A DNA stretch of 5,420 bases. It comes from an uncultured Acidimicrobiaceae bacterium (GTDB lineage Bacteria > Actinomycetota > Acidimicrobiia > Acidimicrobiales > Microtrichaceae). The notes beneath the pieces were generated by a model that was not told the origin of the DNA, made no database searches, and saw only the letters and a list, made by a program, of their open reading frames with translations. The translations under genes were made by a program, and so were the position numbers. Shown in pieces: positions 1 through 4,603 of this stretch. Positions within the stretch are counted from its first letter, which is position 1. Each line of letters starts with the position of its first letter. The stretch spans positions 1 through 5,420 of the forward strand of contig CALMLJ010000661.1 of assembly GCA_937868025.1 (NCBI GenBank), given 5' to 3'.

Positions 1-725
1 ACTGGGTCATGGTGAACGCGGTCCAGACCGAGCCCGAGTTCGAGCTGTGGTTCGCGGCGCTGCCCCGCGACGAGGTCGAGGTGGACGACGTGTGGTTCAC
101 GTCGGGGATGCGGGCCACGGGCAGCAACACCGTGGTCGTGCGCGACCGGTTCGTGCCCGACCACCGGTTGCTCCGGGCGCGGTCGCTGCTCGACAGCACC
201 GACGCGATCGACGGCGACGGCATGGCCGGCCTTCCCGTCCCCGCCGTGCTGGGGCTGAGCGCGTCGGCCGTGGCGCTGGGCGCGGCCGAGGCCGCCGTCG
301 ACATGTACCGCGAGCGATTGGCGACGCGCGTGCTCGCCTACACGCTGGGCGACCAGGCCGCCGAGCAGCCCGCAGCACAGGTCCGGCTCGCCACGGCGAC
401 GAGCGACCTCGCGGCGGCACGGCACCACTGGGAGGCCTCGATCGCGGCCGTCGAGGACGGTGGCACAACGGGCGCCGTCACCGAGGCGCTCCGGGTGTCG
501 GCGCGCCTCGCTGCCGCCGCGACGGTCCGCAGCGCTCGCCGCATCGTCAGCGATGTGTGCGACGGTGCCGGGGCCAGCGTGTACTTCTCCTCACATCCCC
601 TCCAGCGCCTGCAGCGCGACGTCGAGACGTTGAAGGGCCACGTGATGTTCGACTGGGACCGCACGGCCGAGCTTGCCGGTCGGCACGCGCTCGGGTTCGG
701 TCTCCGCCCGACCGACATGGTCTGA
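1..725 (+). CDS. Acyl-CoA dehydrogenase / flavin-dependent monooxygenase (type 2, HsaA-like), C-terminal part
   Basis: The reading frame is open to the left edge (Trp-Val codons precede the ATG at 9), so this is the C-terminal ~240 residues of a protein of probably about 390; the ATG at 9 is most likely internal. Numbering from that Met, DVWFTSGMRATGSNTVVV at 27-44 followed by FVPDHR at 48-53 matches the end of the middle beta domain of the acyl-CoA dehydrogenase superfamily. The rest is the all-helical C-terminal domain, with DGAGASVY at 185-192 and LQRLQRDVETLKGH at 198-211. The aromatic-small residue run before LQR and the terminal His resemble Acyl-CoA_dh_2 (PF08028) enzymes such as HsaA, which use reduced flavin and oxygen to hydroxylate aromatic or steroid-derived rings; other members oxidise acyl-CoA. 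The usual catalytic Glu of true acyl-CoA dehydrogenases is not evident, which favours the monooxygenase branch. No flavin reductase partner is visible. The substrate cannot be told. The gene ends 20 bp from the convergent hydrolase gene. Confidence 0.85.
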   Translation, partial: WVMVNAVQTEPEFELWFAALPRDEVEVDDVWFTSGMRATGSNTVVVRDRFVPDHRLLRARSLLDSTDAIDGDGMAGLPVPAVLGLSASAVALGAAEAAVDMYRERLATRVLAYTLGDQAAEQPAAQVRLATATSDLAAARHHWEASIAAVEDGGTTGAVTEALRVSARLAAAATVRSARRIVSDVCDGAGASVYFSSHPLQRLQRDVETLKGHVMFDWDRTAELAGRHALGFGLRPTDMV

Positions 726-740
726 TGGTCTGATGGTCCG
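717..740. repeat. Short tandem repeat over the stop codon (8 bp x 3)
   Basis: ATGGTCTG occurs at 717-724 and again at 725-732, followed by a 7-of-8 copy (ATGGTCCG) at 733-740. The first copy contains the last Met codon and the start of the TGA stop of the flavoenzyme gene, and the array fills most of the 20-bp gap before the convergent hydrolase gene. It looks like replication slippage. A bulged hairpin (CTGATGGTC at 722-730 with GACCGATCAG at 740-749) can be drawn, but there is no T-run, so a terminator is not claimed. Confidence 0.75.
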
Positions 741-745
741 ACCGA

Positions 746-2269
746 TCAGCCGGCGGCGAGTCCGGTGGGCCGGGCGTCGGCGATGATCGCAGCGCGGTCC
801 TCGGGCAGGAAGAACCCGGCGTCGATGGTCGCATCCGTCGCCGCCGCCCAGGCAGTGGCGTAGTCGTCGGGCTCGGGGTATCGCGTCGCGAGCTGCTCCG
901 CCGGCAACGGCGAGGTCGAACCCATGAGGATGCAGATGATCGACGCACCTTCGGCCGGCAGGCCCGAGAGCACCGCGGTGGGCGCTTCGACCGCGGGGGT
1001 GCGGACCCCGCCCGTGACGTTGCCGACATCGTCGAGCACGAACTCCGGCGAGCCGGAGGACTCCTCGATCGCCAACGGTTCGGCGGTCGGTGGGGCGTCA
1101 CCGCCGGCCGCCCACTCGTCGAGATCCCGCAACGCAGCACGCAGCACGAACGCCTGCTGGCCGTTGTTGATCGGCCCGGCACACCCGAGCGCCGATTCGA
1201 CCGGGCCGATCTGGAACCGGTCCGCGTGGGCGGTCCCGGCGACCTCCCACACCCGCAGCCGATCGGTGTCGGGCTGGCGGGAGGGGTAGTAGTTCAGGAT
1301 GCCGAGCACATCGGTCTCGGTCTGCACGACGATCGTCGGCACGTCGAGGTCGGTGCGCAGCAGGGTGGGCGGGCCGAGGACGGTCGAGGTGATGTCGATG
1401 CCGCTGTCGGGCGCGCCGAGCGGCGCACCCGCCCCGCCACGGCTGTGGATCAGGAACCCGTCGAACGCGTCGGTCAGGGGCTGCACGCCGTTCGCGTAGG
1501 TCGTCAGCGCGAACCCCGACTGCGATTCGCCGACAGCGAGCACCCGATCGACCTCGAGGCCGTCGGTCGCCGGCCCCGGAGCGCTGTCGCCGCGGAGGGT
1601 ACGGCCGACCTGGGTGAAGATGTCGTAGGAGTACGCGTCGCCGGGGTGGCGGAGCGCGCCGTACCGCTCCGGATCGATCGTCCGGATTCCCTTGCCGGCT
1701 CCGGTGTCGATGCCGAGCGAGACGGGCACCGCGACGTCGCCGCCCTCGATGCCGATGCGCTGCGCCGACACCCCCGCCCACGCGTACCCGTTCCGCACGA
1801 GCTCGTCGGAGAGATAGGCGTAGTCGGGAGAAGCGTCCGCACCGCTCGACACGTTCAGCCACTCGACGACCATGGTGCCGTTGAAGGCGGCGTCGGTGGC
1901 CGGGCGACGAACGACGACTCGGGTCGAATACGGCGCGCTGGTCGTGGGGCGCAGCGTCAGCATGCCGTCGGCTGGCAGCTCGCCGTCCTGGGAGTACGCC
2001 GTGGCCGTACCCGACGCCGCGAACTCGGTCTCGGTGTAGCCGGCGGCGGCGAGATCGGGACCGGTGCTCGCCGTCAGGAGGAACCGGCCCTTGCCGCCGG
2101 TCAGCGGCGCGAACGTCGCGGCCGGACCGTCGGGGCGGACGCGCTCGGCAGCGGTCGTGCTCGTGGTCGCCGCCGAGGTCGAGGATCGATCGGCCGACGC
2201 GTCGTCGGCGGTCGAGTCGTCGGTGCATGCCGAGATCAGGAGCGCCCCGGCGGCGCACAGTACGAGCAC
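746..2269 (-). CDS. Secreted lipoprotein alpha/beta-hydrolase (PF20091, Abhydrolase_10 type)
   Basis: A 507-residue predicted surface-anchored hydrolase. The N-terminus has a hydrophobic stretch and lipobox ISAC with the lipidated Cys at 15, then an Asp/Ser/Thr-rich linker to about 41. The body carries family hallmarks: VVEWLNVSSG at 134-143, the nucleophile elbow VGESQSG at 246-252 (Ser249, with Ser at the usual last Gly of GxSxG, normal for this family), an acidic patch QTETDVL at 316-322, RQPDTDRLRVWEVAGTAHAD at 331-350 with the likely catalytic His348, and a C-terminal extension with YPEPDDY at 464-470. These fit a Ser-acid-His esterase-like enzyme; the acid (Glu318 or Asp320) and all substrates are inferred or unknown. 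The start is uncertain. GTG at 2269 is the only standard start codon upstream of the signal sequence in this frame, but it has no Shine-Dalgarno sequence and leaves the signal peptide without basic residues, whereas the in-frame codons just upstream encode HRARRRPVTS. It diverges from the binding-protein gene by 172 bp. Confidence 0.85.
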   Translation of the reverse strand: MLVLCAAGALLISACTDDSTADDASADRSSTSAATTSTTAAERVRPDGPAATFAPLTGGKGRFLLTASTGPDLAAAGYTETEFAASGTATAYSQDGELPADGMLTLRPTTSAPYSTRVVVRRPATDAAFNGTMVVEWLNVSSGADASPDYAYLSDELVRNGYAWAGVSAQRIGIEGGDVAVPVSLGIDTGAGKGIRTIDPERYGALRHPGDAYSYDIFTQVGRTLRGDSAPGPATDGLEVDRVLAVGESQSGFALTTYANGVQPLTDAFDGFLIHSRGGAGAPLGAPDSGIDITSTVLGPPTLLRTDLDVPTIVVQTETDVLGILNYYPSRQPDTDRLRVWEVAGTAHADRFQIGPVESALGCAGPINNGQQAFVLRAALRDLDEWAAGGDAPPTAEPLAIEESSGSPEFVLDDVGNVTGGVRTPAVEAPTAVLSGLPAEGASIICILMGSTSPLPAEQLATRYPEPDDYATAWAAATDATIDAGFFLPEDRAAIIADARPTGLAAG

Positions 2270-2329
2270 CGAGGTGACCGGACGGCGGCGGGCCCGGTGG
2301 ATGGACGATCGTGTCGTTGCGATCCGCCG

Positions 2330-2335
2330 AAGCTA
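2330..2335 (-). promoter_or_regulatory. Candidate -10 element for the hydrolase gene
   Basis: On the minus strand TAGCTT fits the actinobacterial TANNNT -10 pattern and lies about 60 bp upstream of the GTG at 2269. The predicted transcript would begin near 2323, where an in-frame ATC codon sits at its 5' end. No good -35 is seen: the position is occupied by the right arm of the inverted repeat at 2342-2358. This is a pattern match only. Confidence 0.2.
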
Positions 2336-2341
2336 GCGGTC

Positions 2342-2397
2342 GTCCCGAACAGCGGGACCGATTGCCGATCGGTTTGACCGACTGTCCGGAGGTCGGT
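2342..2397. promoter_or_regulatory. Nested inverted repeats in the divergent promoter region (candidate operators)
   Basis: The 172-bp gap between the divergent hydrolase and binding-protein genes contains consecutive inverted repeats. GTCCCG-N5-CGGGAC lies at 2342-2358, ACCGAT-N5-ATCGGT at 2357-2373, and ACCGAC-N9-GTCGGT at 2377-2397; a fourth pairing, TCGGT-N3-ACCGA, spans 2369-2381. The half-site ACCGA thus occurs four times in alternating orientation (2357, 2369-2373 inverted, 2377, 2393-2397 inverted), and the two forward copies start exactly 20 bp apart, close to two helical turns. The rightmost repeat ends just before the candidate -10 at 2401. The layout suits a dimeric transcription factor controlling both genes, but no regulator gene is in the window. 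The bound protein is unknown. Confidence 0.45.
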
Positions 2398-2400
2398 GGG

Positions 2401-2408
2401 TATAGGGT
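2401..2408 (+). promoter_or_regulatory. Candidate -10 element for the binding-protein gene
   Basis: TATAGGGT holds two overlapping -10-like hexamers (TATAGG and TAGGGT), which stand out in GC-rich sequence 34 bp before the ATG at 2442. A start near 2414 would give a leader of under 30 nt that includes the purine-rich ribosome binding site. The only TTGACC (2374-2379) is 21 bp away, too far for a standard spacer, so a regulator bound at 2377-2397 may substitute for the -35. Confidence 0.35.
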
Positions 2409-2441
2409 CGCTGTTCGATCCATCGACCCGGGGGGGAAGAG

Positions 2442-3887
2442 ATGAGACGTCAGTTGACGGTGTTCGTCGTATTGGGGGCACTGCTCGCGAGCGGCTGTGG
2501 CGGAGCAAAGGGCTCGGACAAGGCGGACACGTCATCGGCGCCCGATGGCACCACCGCGACCACGGCCGGCGGGTCCGGCTCGTCGGCGGCCGAAGACGGT
2601 GCCGGCAAGTTCGGGTCGATCGAGAGCCCGTGTGGTCCCGGTGACGCGAAGGTCAAGGCCGACCAGGCCGGCGCCGGTGCCGACAAGCTCTACATCGGCG
2701 TCGCCAACGACCGCACGTCGATCCGCAACGGCCTGCTGAAAGAGCTGTTCGACGGTGCCACGGGCTTCGCGAAGTGGTGCAACGAACAGGGCGGTGTGGC
2801 GGGCCTGCCCGTCGAAGTGGTCGACATGGACGGCAAGCTGTTCGAGATCGAGGCGGCCATGGCCAAGGCGTGCACCGGCGTGTTCGCGATGGTCGGGGGT
2901 GGCTACGCCCAGGACAACCTCATCTTCACCGGCAAGGACGGCTCCGATTTCCACAAATGCGGCATGGTCGCAGTGCCCGGCTTCGCCGTGTCGACGGAGT
3001 TCGCCGAGGCGTCCGACCAGATCCAGGCGATCCCCAACCCGCCACACCTCAAGGGTGTCAGCCACTTCGAGGGCCTGAAGTCGGTGTACCCCGACAAGGT
3101 GGCCAAGTACGGCGTGGCGTTCGGCGACCTCCCGTCGATCGTGCAGAACAAGGACCAGACCGTGGCGACCGTGAAGTCGGTCGAGGGCTACGGCGATCCG
3201 GTCGAGATCAGCTACGACCCGATCAACCAGGACTTTGCGGTCACCGCCCAGCAGGTGATCGACAAGGGTCTCGAGCTGGTGAGCTTCATCGGCGAGCCGT
3301 CCGGGTTGTCGAAGTTCTCCCAGGCGCTCCGGGACCAGGGATGGGACGGCGTGATCACGGCCGACGCCAACCAGTACGACTCGCGGCTGCTCGCGGCGTC
3401 GGGTCCGGCCGCGGTCGAGGGCGTCACGGTCCGGTCGAACATGCATCCCTTCGAGGAAGCCGACGAGTGGCCCGCCACGAAGCAGTTCATGGAGATCATG
3501 GATGCCAACGTCGACGGCTGGGAGCACGCCGTGCTCGCCATCCAGGCGTTCTCGTCGACGCTCCTCTTCGCCACCCTGGCCAAGCAGTGCTCCGAGGACG
3601 GCGAGATCACCCGCGAGTGCATCATGGAGAAGGGCCTCGAGGTGCACGACTGGGACGGCGGCGGTCTGCACTCGTCGGGTGACCCCGGCGCCAACACGCC
3701 CGGGAGCTGCTCGATGATCGTCCACGTCGAGAACGGCACGTGGACCCGCCTCTACCCCGAGGTCGGCTCCGATGACGACGATGGTGACGGGTTCCACTGC
3801 GGTGACGTCGTCGAGGTCACCGGCAACTTCGGTACCGGCAACCAGGAGAGCTCGGTTCTCGGCACTTGGCCGGTCAAGACGTCCTGA
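2442..3887 (+). CDS. ABC transporter substrate-binding lipoprotein, branched-chain amino acid type (Peripla_BP_6-like)
   Basis: A 481-residue predicted surface lipoprotein that would capture a small solute for an ABC importer. ATG 2442 is preceded by the purine run GGGGGGAAGAG (2431-2441), a good ribosome binding site. The signal peptide has Arg2 and Arg3, a hydrophobic core, and LASGC with lipidated Cys19; a Gly/Ser/Thr/Asp-rich linker runs to about 57. The folded part begins with KLYIGVANDRTS at 82-93, the first strand of the type I periplasmic fold. FAKWCNEQGGVAGLPVEVV at 109-127 matches the helix-turn-strand where LivJ-type proteins carry an INxxGGxxG-like pattern, and FAMVGGGYAQD at 148-158 is the next strand and loop. 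The C-terminal lobe strand and helix are near VSFIGEPSG at 280-288. Beyond the lipid Cys there are eight cysteines (64, 113, 144, 173, 383, 393, 423, 453). A C-terminal DDDGDGFHC at 445-453 resembles an Excalibur calcium motif. No permease or ATPase gene is adjacent, so it is an orphan here. The ligand is unknown and need not be an amino acid. Confidence 0.88.
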   Translation: MRRQLTVFVVLGALLASGCGGAKGSDKADTSSAPDGTTATTAGGSGSSAAEDGAGKFGSIESPCGPGDAKVKADQAGAGADKLYIGVANDRTSIRNGLLKELFDGATGFAKWCNEQGGVAGLPVEVVDMDGKLFEIEAAMAKACTGVFAMVGGGYAQDNLIFTGKDGSDFHKCGMVAVPGFAVSTEFAEASDQIQAIPNPPHLKGVSHFEGLKSVYPDKVAKYGVAFGDLPSIVQNKDQTVATVKSVEGYGDPVEISYDPINQDFAVTAQQVIDKGLELVSFIGEPSGLSKFSQALRDQGWDGVITADANQYDSRLLAASGPAAVEGVTVRSNMHPFEEADEWPATKQFMEIMDANVDGWEHAVLAIQAFSSTLLFATLAKQCSEDGEITRECIMEKGLEVHDWDGGGLHSSGDPGANTPGSCSMIVHVENGTWTRLYPEVGSDDDDGDGFHCGDVVEVTGNFGTGNQESSVLGTWPVKTS

Positions 3888-3892
3888 ACGAC

Positions 3893-3944
3893 CTGAGCGA
3901 GTGAGCGGAGCGGCCGCGTTCGTCGGCCGCTCCGCTCGGCTCAG
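3893..3944. terminator. Hairpin between convergent genes, probable bidirectional terminator
   Basis: GAGCGGAGCGGCCG at 3903-3916 pairs perfectly over 14 bp with CGGCCGCTCCGCTC at 3924-3937 across the loop CGTTCGT. Beyond a small asymmetric internal loop, CTGAGC at 3893-3898 pairs with GCTCAG at 3939-3944, lengthening the stem. It begins 6 bp after the stop of the binding-protein gene and ends 13 bp before the stop of the convergent basic-protein gene. There is no T-run on either side, as is common for actinobacterial hairpins, so efficient termination is inferred from position and stability. Confidence 0.75.
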
Positions 3945-3956
3945 TCGGTCAGCCGA

Positions 3957-4442
3957 TCAGTCGGTGAGCGACGCGGCCTTCTCCCGGACCACTTCGGCCT
4001 GATCGAGCACGGTCTCCTTGGCGGCTTCCGCCTGTTCCCGCACGGTGCCGGCCAGATCCTGGGCTCTCGAGGTTGCCGTGCGACGGGCCTGCTTGGCGGA
4101 CCGTCGGGCGTGACGGCGGGCCCGACGAACCTTGGGCTCAGCGGCCTTGGCCGAGTGCGCCACGGCGTGGCCGATCTCCTCGACGGCTTCGCTGCTCTTG
4201 GCAAGGAGGGTCTTGCTCTCCTCGCGACGGCGCTGGCGCCGCGACTGCTTTTCGGACCGGGCCAGTGCGGCCGTGGCGAGGTCGGCGCGCGCTTCGGCCC
4301 CGAGGCGGGCCGCGTGCTCGGCTTCGGTGCGGGACTGCGCCTGAGCGAGCACGTACTCGGCGATCTCCAGCTTCTCGGCCTTGCTGCGCCACGACACCAG
4401 GCCGAGCGTGCCGATCGACATCGTCTTGCGGATCATGCCCAT
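3957..4442 (-). CDS. Small basic helical protein of unknown function with C-terminal 11-residue repeats
   Basis: A 161-residue protein that I cannot name. ATG 4442 is chosen because AAGGAGT lies 8 nt upstream; the frame stays open to an ATG at 4583, but that 47-residue extension is Arg/Pro-rich, low in helix-forming residues and lacks a ribosome binding site. The N-terminus MGMIRKTMSIGTLGLVSW is a short, weakly hydrophobic amphipathic stretch, not a convincing signal peptide or full membrane span. Residues 20-66 are Ala/Glu-rich helix with coiled-coil character. Two basic clusters follow, SRRQRRREESK at 67-77 and KVRRARRHARRSAKQARR at 104-121, resembling histone-H1-like tails and able to bind nucleic acid or acidic lipid. 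The C-terminus has two 11-residue units, VREQAEAAKET (134-144) and VLDQAEVVREK (145-155), the periodicity seen in group 3 LEA and apolipoprotein-like amphipathic helices. There are no cysteines. A stress-protective, envelope- or nucleoid-associated role is possible but unproven. It is convergent with the binding protein and divergent from the reductase. Confidence 0.75.
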   Translation of the reverse strand: MGMIRKTMSIGTLGLVSWRSKAEKLEIAEYVLAQAQSRTEAEHAARLGAEARADLATAALARSEKQSRRQRRREESKTLLAKSSEAVEEIGHAVAHSAKAAEPKVRRARRHARRSAKQARRTATSRAQDLAGTVREQAEAAKETVLDQAEVVREKAASLTD

Positions 4443-4450
4443 GGGATTCG

Positions 4451-4457
4451 ACTCCTT
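4451..4457 (-). promoter_or_regulatory. Shine-Dalgarno sequence that sets the start of the basic protein
   Basis: On the minus strand AAGGAGT stands 8 nt before ATG 4442 and is the clearest ribosome binding site in the window. It argues against the longer open frame from 4583 and against the second ATG at 4436, which would be 14 nt away. Confidence 0.75.
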
Positions 4458-4510
4458 GTTGGGGGACGTCGGACCGATACCCGCTCGCCTGGTGCGCCAA
4501 GCGCATGTCC

Positions 4511-4520
4511 CCCGATCGGG
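4511..4520. promoter_or_regulatory. Perfect 10-bp palindrome in a divergent promoter region
   Basis: CCCGATCGGG is a perfect palindrome near the middle of the 161-bp gap (4443-4603) between the divergent basic-protein and reductase genes. It contains CCGATCGG, also present at 2365-2372 in the other divergent region. It could be an operator, but palindromes of this size containing GATC or CGATCG are common in high-GC DNA. I see no convincing promoter in the rest of the gap; a weak TTGGCG/TATCGG pair on the minus strand (4474-4500) has only a 15-bp spacer. Confidence 0.25.
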
Positions 4521-4587
4521 TGAGCAGGCGGTGACGTCGTCGACCGCCGAGGTCGTCGGGCGTGGCCGGAACAGATCCCACATCGAG

Positions 4588-4599
4588 CGGGTTGACCCG
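4588..4599. promoter_or_regulatory. 12-bp palindrome just upstream of the reductase start
   Basis: CGGGT-TG-ACCCG is an inverted repeat with 5-bp arms ending 4 nt before ATG 4604. It occupies the place where a Shine-Dalgarno sequence would be expected, and none is present. It may be an operator overlapping the start, a small hairpin in the leader, or chance. Confidence 0.3.
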
Positions 4600-4603
4600 A
4601 CCC

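Noticed and set aside
722..749. Bulged hairpin as a terminator between the flavoenzyme and hydrolase genes
   Set aside because: The stem is short with a bulge, has no T-run, and largely reflects the tandem repeat; the evidence is too weak to call.
2374..2379. TTGACC as a -35 box for the binding-protein gene
   Set aside because: It is 21 bp from TATAGG and 23 bp from TAGGGT, too long for a standard spacer, and it overlaps the inverted repeats.
1098..2423. Long open frames overlapping the hydrolase gene (441 codons on the minus strand, and 383 codons on the plus strand at 1226-2377)
   Set aside because: Both are extremely rich in Arg, Pro and Gly with no motifs, as expected for off-frame reading of GC-rich coding DNA; the hydrolase frame has the lipobox, nucleophile elbow and catalytic His.
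2532..3797. Long open frame (421 codons) on the minus strand opposite the binding-protein gene
   Set aside because: It is the antisense shadow of a well-supported lipoprotein gene in high-GC DNA; the translation is rich in Arg, Val, Leu, His and Asp, has no recognisable domain, and runs through the other gene's signal peptide and conserved strands.
3941..3965. Direct repeat TCAGTCGGT at 3941-3949 and 3957-3965
   Set aside because: Two 9-bp copies next to the hairpin and over the basic protein's stop have no further copies or flanking structure; this is probably chance or local slippage.
4443..4583. 47-residue N-terminal extension of the basic protein
   Set aside because: No ribosome binding site precedes ATG 4583, the extension is unlike the helical body, and the strong AAGGAGT before ATG 4442 marks the real start.
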